Of a DNA stretch of 64,000 nt, positions 25,296-36,958 are shown piece by piece. The notes under the pieces were generated by a model. It ran no database searches. It was not told where the DNA came from and saw only the letters and a list, made by a program, of their open reading frames with translations. This stretch comes from Caprella mutica (lineage: Eukaryota > Arthropoda > Malacostraca > Amphipoda > Caprellidae), in contig CANNZV010001178.1 in the NCBI GenBank assembly GCA_947561585.1, positions 62,001-126,000 of the forward strand, in the 5' to 3' direction. Within the stretch, counting starts at the first letter, position 1, and each line of letters starts with the position of its first letter. Both the position numbers and the translations under genes were made by a program.

Positions 25296-25499
25296 TAAGG
25301 TACGTTTTGCATGAAGCGATTGTTGCGATCATCTTTCAGCAATAATTGCCTAATAGGAATACATTGAATTAGAGTTTAGCGATAATCGCACGTTGCAAAA
25401 CGGCCCCAAAAGAATAGTTTTGAAATCTTAGCAATAATCGTTGGCAGATAATTGCTGAACGGTGATCTCAACAATCGCTGCATGCAAAACGTACCTTTA
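25296..25499. mobile_element. 204-bp fold-back MITE, AAGGTACGTTTTGCATG TIR
   Basis: The left end AAGGTACGTTTTGCATGAAG is inverted at the right end as CATGCAAAACGTACCTTTA. The arms continue with GCGATTGTTG and CAACAATCGC, and inner blocks (GCAATAATTGCC, GATAATCGC) are also inverted. Confidence 0.8.
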
Positions 25500-25739
25500 G
25501 ATACAGTAAAGTGAATCGCACTGGAAGATTTTCACGATTTTTTTAAACTGTTTTGTTTTTTTGCCTAGGATCTTTTTAACCACTCATGGCAGATTTTTGC
25601 ATGCAGATAAATTGCAACAGTGATAAATCATTAAAAAGGTTAAGAATGGAACATGAGATCTGTATAATTTTTATTGATCATTTCTCTAAAGTAAGAGCTG
25701 AAAATGACCTCCATCGGCACTAAGACAGAGTCTCTCTCA

Positions 25740-26190
25740 CTTCAACACGTTGCTTGCAACTCTCCAGATTGTATTCTTGTTGCATTATTCAGTGAAACCT
25801 CTAATTCAATCAATAAGAGAATCAATGAATTCAGATTTCTGAGAATATACCTCTTCAAGGCAACACCCCAAAAGTGGAAGTCAAGCGGGTTCAGATCAGG
25901 ACTATGGGTTGACCAGATGATGTCAGTTTCCGGCTGATGAAACGGACAGAAAATTATCAAGAAGAAATTCATGGTGAAGTCACGTCTTGCATCCACCATA
26001 ATCCGTGTGTAGCTGTAGATCTACTTCTTAATAGCATAACCATAGTGCTCCAAAAAAGTTTGCTTTATTTTTGCGAGCAACGAGTTTGGCCCGCAAGCTC
26101 GCTCGGCGAAAACATATTCTGTTCATCTGATAACATCTTTTTTATTGTTGAATCTTCCAATGCTCATTTTGTTCTTCAGGAGACAAATTA
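25740..26190 (-). pseudogene. Tc1/mariner-superfamily transposase C-terminal relic
   Basis: On the minus strand, the frame from 25999 to 25742 contains WSTHSPDLNPLDFHFWG (about 25915-25866). This is the conserved SPDLNPLD-F-WG block around the last catalytic aspartate of mariner-type transposases, followed by a basic, Leu-rich tail as in the family. Upstream sequence on the same strand to about 26190 continues with in-frame stops (for example YGYAIKK-stop). The N-terminal DNA-binding part and the first catalytic residues were not found. It is a dead fragment. Confidence 0.6.
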
Positions 26191-27083
26191 TTGAAAAAAA
26201 TTAACATATTAACCTAACGATCATAATGAAGTATCATGAATACCAAGTTATGTGAAATATATGTGTTAATTTAATTAACGTTGATTCTTTATTGGGAAAA
26301 AATAAAAAATTATATACATGAGAAATGCGGATTACATAAAGGCATTTATACAATTATATTTACAAATTTTTGCTATAAATTAAGTAAACTAAACAATAAT
26401 CATCAATGTTAGAAAAAATCCTAGGAAATATAAACACACTGTATCTAAATGGTATTTAAAGCACTACCGTGTTACGTTTTAGTGACAAAACTGATAAAGT
26501 AGGTATGAAACACTCGTAAGTTTCCGAAATTTTCTCAGTGTATCCATATTAAATTTGTATTCATATATATTATCAAACAATATGCAATATATCCAAATAG
26601 GGGAAGGTTCGAGTACTTGAACACTCACAGTACTGGGAAAATAGGCATTAACAGAGATTTTGAAATTTATGTTCGACCTTTTAACAAAATGTCTAAATAA
26701 TGCCACTCTCCCATAGAAGTCAGGCTCCTTTTTGTTAGATTTGAAATTTTCCCTATCTTCAGTACATGAATTTCAAAGGTCGGTTGCAATTCTTATTCAC
26801 TGGGTGAAGTCTGGTTCTGTTGACAGCGTCTGTTGAGAATGAATGCAAAGACACATTTATACTCCCTGAGAACTTCTTGGAGGGAAGAAAAATGCTTTAT
26901 ACACTTTGAATTGAAAAGAAAAAAAGAAGGATACACAAACAGTGAGTTGAATTAGTTACGAAGAAGAGGCTTTGCTTCTATGTTTACAAATGCAAATAAT
27001 TATTTTTAATTTGAAGTTTTAATTTTCTAATTTGAAGTTTATTTGGCTATTACAAAAACAATGTATTTATTAACAAGGAGTAG

Positions 27084-27734
27084 GGATCTTTTTTGGAATT
27101 AGGGCACATTGTATTTGCCGATTAATTTGCAAAGAATAAACAGATACAGGTATCATATATACAAGGCTACGAAATATTGATTGAGAATGCTTAATAAATT
27201 ATCCGTCTGTTTAAACCAACTAGCAAGAAAAGTGCATACAAAAGAAGAAGCAGTGAAATATTTACAAGAAAGAGGTATTCTACATAAAGAACGATTCTGC
27301 AAAAATGGACATTCTATGAGATTGTGCCTATCTTCTTTTCCACCTTATTGGCGTTGTAACAAAGAGGGCGACAGACTGAAAAGGGGCTTTAGAAGCGGTA
27401 CTTGGTTGGAAAATTCAAACTTACCATTAGAAACTATTGTTTATTTTGTGCATTGTTGGTGTCACAACTTAACTACGACTGTTTTTTGTAGGGAACAGAC
27501 TTATGGAGGCGGCGTAATAAAAATAAAGATTTGGTTATGCAGCTGTATAAAGACATTGCAGACTTTTATCCAATAAATAATTAATTTTTATATTTTTTTT
27601 ATTGTATTCGTACTAATCCTTAACTTAACCTTGTATATATGATACCTGTATCTGTTTATTCTTATTTATTCAATGTGCCCTAATTCCAATAAAGATTTTA
27701 TTTATTCAATGTGCCCTAATTCCATAAAAAATCC
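27084..27734 (+). mobile_element. Merlin-type DNA transposon, internally deleted
   Basis: The TIR pair is GGATCTTTTTTGGAATTAGG on the left and, inverted, GGATTTTTTATGGAATTAGG on the right, each continuing GCACATTG. Both ends are flanked by AGGAGTAG (27076-27083 and 27735-27742), an exact 8-bp target duplication as expected for Merlin elements. CAGATACAGGTATCATATAT is also inverted inside the ends. The right end carries a second partial TIR copy (about 27670-27688). The interior encodes the N-terminal part of a transposase. Confidence 0.8.
27187..27576 (+). pseudogene. Merlin/IS1016-like transposase, N-terminal part
   Basis: The frame from ATG 27187 gives 129 residues. It contains a zinc-ribbon-like segment (RFCKNGHSMRL, then PYWRCNKEG) and the family-type block RSGTWLENSNLPLETIVYFV followed by HCWCHNLTTTVFC. 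These match, from memory of the family, the ISXO2/IS1595-like N-terminal pattern (WRC...G.R.GTWFE.S.LPL..I..F...W). After about residue 102 the frame loses similarity. A second frame at 27537-27584 reads MQLYKDIADFYPINN to a stop, plausibly the original C-terminus. The catalytic DDE domain is therefore deleted, so the copy cannot move by itself. Confidence 0.65.
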
Positions 27735-28303
27735 AGGAGTAGTAGTAGGTATGCCAGATTTATACAAGAAAACTTATCCTAACAAGTGATACAGATTATA
27801 CAATACATATGCTCAAATTATTTATATATTATATATATGAATAATAATGATATTTTTTCAATTAGGTAGGATAATCGGTATAATATCCATTCGTTTACTG
27901 CAATTTTTAGCACGCACATATATGTATAGTTATGGTTGATGAATGGTTATAGTTACAGAGGGTGAAGAGTTATTAATCAGTTTGCGCCAATATGACAATT
28001 CAATGGGATGGATTCCCCACATTGAACCAACCTTCTCCCAAGGTATCATTCCATGACAATGGAAAATCATATTATCCCCATGTGATTTTTAGGTTATTTA
28101 CTCTTAAAACTGGAAATAAATTTGTTTAATTCATGGAGAAGTAGTCTAATAAAGCTTTTTCACCACCAATTATAAAAATTATTATTATAATCACAAAAAT
28201 GAATGTAACTTCATGAAAGTTTAACTGTGAATGGAAAAGGGTTCAACAAACAAAATGTTAATTAAAAGAAAACTGTATATACGTACTAATTTGAGGTTGG
28301 ATT

Positions 28304-28330
28304 CCTGATTTTTTTTTTTTTTTTTTTTTT
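28304..28330. repeat. Poly-T run
   Basis: A homopolymer run of about 22 T followed by GGGGGGAGGG. It is likely unstable and assembly-sensitive. Confidence 0.85.
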
Positions 28331-29254
28331 GGGGGGAGGGAATTTACAGAATTGAATACGCTTACTTGAAAATTATTCAATCTACAGAAGTTGGGAACAA
28401 ATTTTTTCACATATATAATTTGAAGATCACCAAATTATATATATTGTTGGTGTTTTGTAATGCTAAATAATAATTTAATAATTTATATTTAAAGAAATGT
28501 ATTTTCGAATTATTTTCTATATTATTAAAACTGAACGATTACATATTTTTGATACTCCTAAAAAATTTAATGGTGTTATTCAGAAAATAAATTCTTTGAC
28601 GCACATTAAATGTGTGAAGATATTTTATTTATTTAGATTCAGTCTATGAATAAAGTACACCTACATGTGATGATGTCAACTTTCATTATCACTAAATTGT
28701 TTAATTTTACTTAGAAGTAAAAAAGTTCATAGAAAGGCAGTTATAACTAATGATATATATATTCATTAATATATTATACTATATTTAATAATTCTTTGAA
28801 AGATGCTTGATCATTTCTTATAGTATTAATGAAAGCAATCATTTTATATTATCTTGTGCATGTTATTTATTATTAAAAGCGAATTAGCAGCAATGAATAA
28901 ATCGACATATTCCACTAATTTATCATCGATCCAAGTCTATATAGAAATAAAATAATGAATAAAGAAAACCTGTTTATGAGGAAGCATACCATGAGCTTTC
29001 ATAACATGTGGTAAGTAGTTATATTAAATTAGAATCAACAGTTTCATTGTGACGAATAACACATTTTTTTGCACCACTAATATTTTCTTTTGAATCAAAC
29101 AACAATAAGATTTCAAATTGCTTCGTTTGATTGTCTGTCAGATCAAAGAATTGTATTCCTCTGAACAATTCAATGTAGTAATCGACTTAAAAACTCCAAA
29201 GAAAATCCGTCAAACAATGTTCAATATATTGTTTTATTCGTCTTAAAATTAAGT

Positions 29255-30896
29255 ATGGTAGCCGGTAAATTGCTCGAAAACAATTGCTCGAAAAACAATT
29301 GCTCGAATGAACAATTGCTCGAAAGAACAATTGCTCGAAAGACAATTGCTCGAAAAACAATTGCTCGAATGAACAATTGCTCGAATTACCAAATTGCTCG
29401 AATGAACAAAATTGCTCGAATTATAAAATTGCGCAGTTTTCGATTTCATAAAATTAAGTTATTCATGAAGTGGAGCTGCACCTAACAATCCTTGTTTCTT
29501 TTTATTAATTGATCATTAATCATTCTATAAATGATTTTAATTATTACTCATTCTGCATAATGCTTTTTTGACCGTTTGTGTCATCTCGTATGTAACATGT
29601 AAATTGGAATCATGTGTTGAATCACTATTATTCATGTTTTTTTTGTCATAAAAAACCGAAATTTTATTTATTACTAGCCTATCTGTATGTGACACCTCAA
29701 TAGGTGGAATAACTCAAAGTTATGGCAGAGTTTTAATAAATCTACAAATTTTTTTTGGTTTAATGATACAAAAATGAACAGTACTGATTCACCACATGAT
29801 TAAGTGACCAGGCTGGGTGACTGGAGTCAGTACTCTATGCCCGAAGTCTTTAGGGGACTTCCTAAATCCCCAATTGATGAAGAAGAAGACCAAATGATTA
29901 CAATTCACGTTACATACGAGATGACACAAACGGTCTAAAAAAAGATTATGCAGAATGAGTAATAATTAATATCATCCATAGAATGATTAATGATCAATTA
30001 ATAAAAAGAAACAAGGATTGTTAGGTGCGGCTCCACTTCATGAACTAGATTATGTGCACTTGGTAGAGCGCATACCTTCGCCTCCGCTCTGACCCGTTCT
30101 CTCCCAAAATTAAGGAAACTGCTAACTGGATAACAACCAATCGTCCCACCAAGTTTCATGCAATATGGTACAATACTTTTTGAGTTATAGATGACCTTGA
30201 CCTTGACCTTTGACCGGATCGCTTCCAAAATTCTACCAGATCGTTCCTGGTCATTGACCAATTGTACCATCAAATTTCAGACAATTTGGTTAAATACTTT
30301 TTGAGTTCCAAATGCTCTTGACCTTGATCTTTGACCTTTGACCCGATCACTCCCAAAATCTATCAAAATGGTTCCTGCAAATTGACCAATCGTTCCACAA
30401 AGTTTCATGCAATATGGTTTTGGTTCGATACTTTTTGAGTTATAAATGACCGTGACCTTGACCTTTGACCGGCCGGGTCACTCCCAAAAGACTAGCAGCA
30501 GGTCACTGGACATGGACAAATCGTTTCACCAAATTTCAGGCAATTTGGTTGAACACTTTTTCAGTTAAGCGAATAACAAGATGATAAATAAATAAATAGA
30601 TAAATAAATAAATAAATAAATTCCGATGAAAATATAACCTTCCGCAAGATTGCGAAGGTAAAAACAGATTTTTATAAAATCGAAAACTGTGCAATTTTAT
30701 AATTCGAGCAATTTGATAATTCGAGCAATTGTTCATTCGAGCAATTGTTTGTTCGAGCAATAGTTTTTCGAGCTATTGTCTTTCGAGCAATTGTTCTTTC
30801 GAGCAATTGTTCATTCGAGCAATTGTTTTTCGAGCAATTGTTTTCGAGCAATTGTCTTTCGAGCAATTGTTTTCGAGCAATTTACCTAGAACCATT
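29255..30896. mobile_element. Fold-back element, AACAATTGCTCGA arms, copy 1
   Basis: The left end is ATGGTAGCCGGTAAATTGCTCG. The right end inverted is ATGGTTCTAGGTAAATTGCTCG. Left arm 29265-29430 and right arm 30690-30890 are tandem arrays of 13-14 bp units (AACAATTGCTCGAA). Unique arm sequence inside (29440-29612) is inverted at 29896-30042 (for example GAAGTGGAGCTGCACCTAAC against GTTAGGTGCGGCTCCACTTC). The right arm is interrupted by the repeat at 30043-30666. No transposase was seen. Confidence 0.85.
30043..30666. mobile_element. Dispersed repeat inserted into the fold-back arm
   Basis: The uninterrupted left arm of the host element shows where this insertion begins (after TTCATGA) and ends (before TTTATAAAATCGAAA). 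The insert starts AACTAGATTATGTGCACTTG and holds about four 120-126 bp units (ACCTTGACCTTTGACC, TCCCAAAATTCTA, TTCATGCAATATGG, ACTTTTTGAGTTATA). It ends with (AAATA/GATA)n followed by CCTTCCGCAAGATTGCGAAGG. The tail style is like RTE-type or SINE tails; the class is unproven. A related copy lies at 8113-8400. Confidence 0.65.
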
Positions 30897-31081
30897 AAGT
30901 ATACACAATTCCATTACATTAAATATACACAGTAAGAAAATATATGAGGTGAATACAATATCATGTAATTTGAATTTGAATGCCTACCCCATCAAGGTAT
31001 CATTAACTTCTTAGTCGCAAAAAACACGGAGGCCGAAAGTTTAAGGAAACACGGAGCACGAAAGAAAAATGTCACGATGGT

Positions 31082-31150
31082 TTAATGGACGAAATATTCG
31101 TTAGACGAATTGTCCGTGACGAATTGTCCGGGGACGAAATGTCCTAGACC
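31082..31150. repeat. Solo minisatellite arm, GACGAATTGTCC-type units
   Basis: Four units of the form GGACGAAATATTCGTTA, GACGAATTGTCCGT and GGGGACGAAATGTCC occur in a row. No inverted partner was found in the window. Each unit is partly palindromic (GGAC...GTCC). It lies between two AATTGCTCG fold-back elements. Confidence 0.6.
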
Positions 31151-31539
31151 CGAACCCATAAAAGTTCAACATTAGAAAACATCAAATAATGTCTTTATTT
31201 AGTCCGTATAATCATATTCTAGCAATGAGAAGGGTAAAAATAAATGTAGGCTCTGCCACATGATGATTTCAGATTTTTGAACCACCCACAATCTTTCCCG
31301 AAGGACTTTAAATAGAAAAAAAAAAAACATTTTTTATTAGAAATGTTATTTATCTAATATGGACTTATCAATAAAAATATTCTTGGCCTACAACATGTAC
31401 CTAAAGGATTAAGGTCAAATTTGTAAAAAAAAGAAAAATATTAATAGCATTTTTTTCAATCACTTCCGCTAATTAGACTTCCCACCCACCAATATTTACG
31501 CTTAAACAAGCTCCATTTTCAGTGAGAATAGGACATATT

Positions 31540-34261
31540 GGGGTAGCCAGTAAATTGCTTGAATAAAATTGCTCGAAAAACAATTGCTTGAATGAACAAT
31601 AATTGCTCGAATGAACAATAATTGCTCGAAAAACAATTGCTCGAATGAACAATAATTGTTCGAATGAACAATAATTGTTCGAATGAACAATAATTGCTGG
31701 AATGAACTATTAATAGCTCGAATAATTAATTGGTCAGGTAATAAGGTATTAAAGAGTGATATATAGTTATTTTTAATTACCAATAATTAGAAATAAGGAC
31801 GGTTAGGTGCAGCTAGTCAAAGAAATTTCACTTTATGAATGACTAGTTGACTTTCGAAAATCCTATCGAATGAACAATTGCTTGAATGATCAATTGCCTA
31901 AAATCTTAAATAATCAAATTTCAAATAATCAATTGCTTAATGTAGAAGGAGGGAAAATTACAGAAAAGGGGAAATTCAAATAAAAAACAAGTGGTACTAT
32001 ACACCGAGCTCATGATATATGTCCCGTGATCGGCAGTTCCCATAGCCCGAGTTGCAAAAACCTAACAATCAGAAGAACATCTCTTCGGAGCCCACTGGAA
32101 CGATATTGACTGACGGAAACACGAATATTGTAGTACTCAGATTTGCTGCACTAATTCTTGTTTTATAAAAAATAAGAAAAACAGGAAACGAAAATTTAAA
32201 AAACAGGGTTACAATGATTAATAGTAAATAGCGATGGAAAAAATGAAATACAGTTATTATTAATTACTAATAAAATGGGAGGGATCAATTACGAGTAAGA
32301 TATTAAAGAAATAACCAAAATGAAAACATTATTTTGTAGTAATATTTAAAAAAACAGTGCAGAATACAATATTATATTTTGGAAACGGCAGATTAGGCGG
32401 AAAATGATTAGCAAACGCATAATTAACAAATGATATAAAATATTTGGCAACACTTTATTTCAGAAGAAAATAATTATTAGTATTATTCTCATTAAACAAT
32501 CAAATTAGAGTATTATAATTCACAGTTAACTATTTTTGAAAACACTTTAAATTAGGTAAAATATTTTGGAATTGCTCATTATCCGATAATACTTTTTAGA
32601 AACGACGATTTGGCAGGAAGCAAGAATGGAAGAAAATATGATCCAAGAATATATTTTGCGGTACAATATTTCTGAGACGCTCCGCCCATCCCTCTAAGAT
32701 CCAATGGCAGAGCTTGATTCATACGACGTCATGACTTATATCATCAAATAATCAAACCAATCACCAAATAGGAACTTCTATTATCATTTAAATGGAGTTT
32801 TTGTTACTTTTATGATATTATAAGCAAAATCATTGAATTTCCTCTATTTCAATTATAATTTTAAGAAGTTGCACAAGCTTTAATGCAATTATTTAGCTTT
32901 ATTGCCACGCCCATTCTTAGAAGTTGGGAACAACCCACATTCAGTTGTTAGCAGAACGTGATGGAGGGAGGGTGTCACTTTTTAGTAGCTCCCTAACTAG
33001 GTCTCTTGTTGCAGTATTTAGGAAATATTAATTCTTTGGTAACTCGCTTGTTAGAAAACTGCCTTGGTAAATAATACATAAACATTTTTCAATAATTGAT
33101 AGGCTATGGTTTGTTTATTAAAGTCAATTAATTGACTTCGTAAATCAATATTAGTAGGACATAAACATTTTTCAATAATGGATAGGCTATGGTGTGTTTA
33201 TTAAAGTCAATTAATTGACTTCGTAAATCAATATTAGTAGGCTAGAATGTAGTAGGGTAAATTTAATTGATAACATACTTATAGTTTTAATAGCCATATG
33301 GAGAATAAACTAATCAGAGATAAGCAAAAATAACGAAAGGTGAAAAAGAATAATGTTGGCAGATCATGTAAGAAGAGATAGTTTGCAATAATTAACCTAT
33401 TTAATAATAATATAAAGCATTCTCAAATTATTTAGATGCAATAATAAGATATCCAAAGTAACAAAACGTAATGAAAAGGCACGACAATGTATCGAATAAA
33501 GTCGAATGATTAATGACGTCAGAGTGGGCGGTCGTTAGCGAGGCAGGCGGTGGTTAGAGAGGCGTGTGGGCGGAGCATATAAGTTCGCAAAATATATTAC
33601 TAGATTCTACAAATCTGGAAAATATTGTACTGGAAAATAATTTACATTATTTTCGCCGTTTCGATTTTATTTTATTTTATTTTATTTGTTTCCGCAATAT
33701 TTTCTTCTAAGATATTCGTTTCCAAATTAACATTTTTCTAAAAAAAAAGAATAATAATATGTGGCTCTGAAATGTTTTCATGCCTCAAATATTTCCCAAA
33801 TAATATTTATTTTAAATATTTACTTCTAAATTATTTTTCCGTTAAAATATTATTTGAAACAATTTTCCTCTATTATAGTAGTATTCAAAGTGTATGTTTT
33901 CTAAATATTTCACTTCGAATTATGATATTTCATTTAATTTTCTTACCATAATTATTATACAGTTTCTAAAATAGTTGTTTCTGAATTGGCTTCTCTAAAA
34001 ATATTTCACCTCAAATAGATGTCACCCAATAAAATTAGTCATGGTGCAGGTAATCGAAGTTATTCAACTTCATTTTCAATTTACTTACTAATTCGAACGC
34101 AGAGAGCAATTTGATCATTCGAACAGTTGTTTATTCGATCAATTGTTCGTTCGAGCAATTGTTTTTAAAGCAATTATTCATAGAGCAATTGCTCATTCAG
34201 CAATTTTTTTCGAGAATTTTTTTCGAGCAATTGTCTTCCGAGCAATTTACTTAGAGCCATT
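31540..34261. mobile_element. Fold-back element, AACAATTGCTCGA arms, copy 2
   Basis: The left end GGGTAGCCAGTAAATTGCTTG and the right end CGAGCAATTTACTTAGAGCC are inverted and match the termini of the element at 29255-30896. Left arm array 31555-31740, right arm array 34100-34250. Inner arms include GCTCCGCCCA at 32680 inverted as TGGGCGGAGC near 33567. The interior (2.3 kb) contains an 83-bp tandem duplication. No transposase frame was found. Confidence 0.75.
33077..33242. repeat. 83-bp tandem duplication
   Basis: Two adjacent copies start CATAAACATTTTTCAATAAT at 33077 and 33160 and differ at only a few positions. Each contains the palindrome AAGTCAATTAATTGACTT. The high identity suggests a recent event. 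Confidence 0.9.
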
Positions 34262-35913
34262 ACTATGTTAGACGATAAACCCTTACCCACAAACTGTAAA
34301 TCCTTACCATATTTGACCTTAAGTTCTTCTTTTTCTTTTTTAATTTAGAAAGATGATATTTTCCATTAAAAACCGTTAAAACCCAACACCCGAACTGCCT
34401 CACAATCTCTTAAACTCTAGTAAATCTTCTTATTCAGTCAATAATAATTCATCCAAATCCTAAATATCAGATACTTTTCAAAGTGAAAGAATAATTGATT
34501 GAAAATGTAATGCAATTTACAATCTCTTCATACAGAAGTATATTTCAAATCTGAATATATTAGTTACTAAATTGTCATTATTAACTAATTTAAAATTTGT
34601 TACAATTTCAAAATTGGAAATCTATCTGAAATTCCATGAAATTTGATTTATTCTTATTGCTCAGATTTTCGGAATATACGATACTTTATCTATTATATAA
34701 CCATCTTATTTAAATTACTGAACACACTCTTCTCTTAATTGATATTCCAATTTTGGTGTTTCATGTATTCAATGTTAACAATGCAGTTAAGTTTATTTAA
34801 TGCTCTTTGGTGACCGAATTCGACTTGATGAAATAATGGAAAATGATTAAAGACTGGTCCATGCATGTCGACAATCTTCAATTGCGTGTAATAGTATGTT
34901 AAGTAATTGCCACATACGTTCTGTACGTATATGAAAGGAATTGGATATAAACCAACTTAATCGAAATGATAACAAACGCCATTGAGTAAATAAATTGACG
35001 TTGTGATTCGAAATATCTTATTCAATCGAGTAGCCAATGTTAACAAATGATAACTTTACCAATAATTCACTTATATAATGGAGGTCTACTCATCATCACC
35101 AAAACAAGCTTAAGATTCTAAGTGAATTTATTTGGTTATCATCTTTAAATGTTTGTCACTATAAAAACAGTATTTAATTCTAGATATTCTTAAAAGAAAA
35201 ATCTGTATATCTTGTCGGAAATGTTAATAAACTTACTAAGGAACATGATTAATCGAATAATATTCAACTATGTTATTTTAAAAACATTCTTAAATTATAT
35301 TGTAACGCCATGGTGAAAAAGTTAATCTTCGTGTGTGCATTTGTCACGTTTGTTTCCAAACTATTGTCAACGACCTCTAGCGACACAAAGTAATATTTAT
35401 CATTTTCTGTATACCTTATAATTTTTCAGTGATTTCATTAATAAATTAAGATGCTTAATTTCTAGAATATTTCCGAATAAAGTATGGTATAAAATGAAGT
35501 ATTAAAATAGTTGCGTTTGGCATTTTAACCCATTTCCTGCAACAGCTTTAATTGTCATAATTTCAGTTTAATTTGAATAGAAAAATGGTAATTAATATTA
35601 GTAGACTTTTCAATATTTTATGTACAATATATCCTTCTATAGGATATAAATATCAGTGGGTCACATCGCAGGAAATGTGTTAAGTCGTCTAAAGAAATAT
35701 CAAAATCATGAATAATAAAATACAGATCGTGATATATTTTATACTCTGTAATACAATCTGACTTTTATTAACAATTTCATTCTTATCCGAATTGTCCACA
35801 ACTATAAGATATCAAGTACAATGATTATTTCGATATTATGGATCCAATTTAGTACCTACTCCATGTAATGATAACATAACAAATCACACTAATTGGATGG
35901 TACTAGATCACTA
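34262..35913. other. AT-rich stretch without recognisable genes
   Basis: No frame with a family motif, no inverted pair and no tandem array was noticed. It separates the second AATTGCTCG element from the GGACAAAATGCC element. Confidence 0.55.
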
Positions 35914-36958
35914 GGAGAAAATACCTACGGACAAAATGACTAACGGACAAAATGCCTAACAGGCAAAATGCTTAAGGGACAAAACGTCTAATGTTCAAAA
36001 TACATGAATATAGAAAATATTAATTGTAAGATAATGACATCAAAGAATGTTGCAAGTTGAATAAAAGAAATAACTCCATATTTAAATAAAAGAACCTGAT
36101 AGAAAACTTTCAAGCGATATCTGTAATGATATGATTATTGGTAAATAAAGAACAGGATACATTATATTGTAATAAACTTTATCATTGAATATCAAATCGA
36201 TTTTTTTTTAATTTATGTAAAATATAAGAAAAAATTATGTACTACATCTCAGTTACATCTCATATGAAGAATGCACTATTTCTTCCCAGCGGATTTTTTT
36301 ATTCTGTAAAGGTAGTTGAATAAAAAAATCGGCGGCTTTTTTTATAACCAAAGTAGTAAATTACACGTCAGTACTAACTTATTATAGACATTGTAATTAC
36401 TTAACTTGCTTTAGAATTTCAAAAGCAACTATAAACATCACTATAGATTAAAGATAATTATAGCTATCTAAAAGAATAAATAATATTTAAAAAATCATAA
36501 TGTAAAAATATGATTAAAGATATCTTTCAAAAAATGAAAACAAAATAAGATGACTATAGATGTCTTTTAAAAAAATTGAAATAAAAGATGATTACAGATG
36601 TCTTTTAAAAAAATGAAATTAGTAGGAGATGATCATAGATATCTAGTAAAAATGGCAAGATGTAGGAAGATTAATTTAAGAGCGATTTGATAAATAGAAC
36701 AAACACTTTAGTGATAAATCACAAACACAGTGAAATGAAATAAGAGGGTGTTTATACTAAGCACGCTGAATTACAAATGTTCATATTCAATGTGAAAGTG
36801 ATTTAATAAACTCGCACTCAGACAAAACTCTTTGTTTCCACTTGGTCTAACTTATTTCAAATCTTTATAATAAGTTTATAAATTTAAATGCATTTTAGGC
36901 GTTTTGTCCGTTAGGCATTTTGTCCGTAGTCATTTTGTCCGTAGGCATTCTGTCCGCG
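35914..36958. mobile_element. Fold-back element, GGACAAAATGCCTAAC arms
   Basis: The left arm (35914-36000) reads TACGGACAAAATGACTAACG then GACAAAATGCCTAAC. The right arm (36895-36958) is the reverse complement (GTTAGGCATTTTGTCCG and neighbours). The unit is 16-17 bp. The loop carries a small hairpin (GATTTTTTTATTC ... GAATAAAAAAATC, 36293-36340) and the tandem repeat at 36490-36650. Confidence 0.8.
36490..36650. repeat. About 50-bp tandem repeat
   Basis: Three to four units containing GATGATTACAGATGTCTTTT followed by A-rich sequence. It lies within the fold-back element at 35914-36958. Confidence 0.6.

Noticed and set aside
27181..27186. TTG at 27181 as start of the Merlin frame
   Set aside because: An ATG two codons later (27187) is the more likely start.
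29249..31014. Open frames rich in NCSNEQLLERTIAR or FEQLFIRAIV
   Set aside because: They are translations of AACAATTGCTCGA arrays in opposite strands and frames; no start context or conserved domain.
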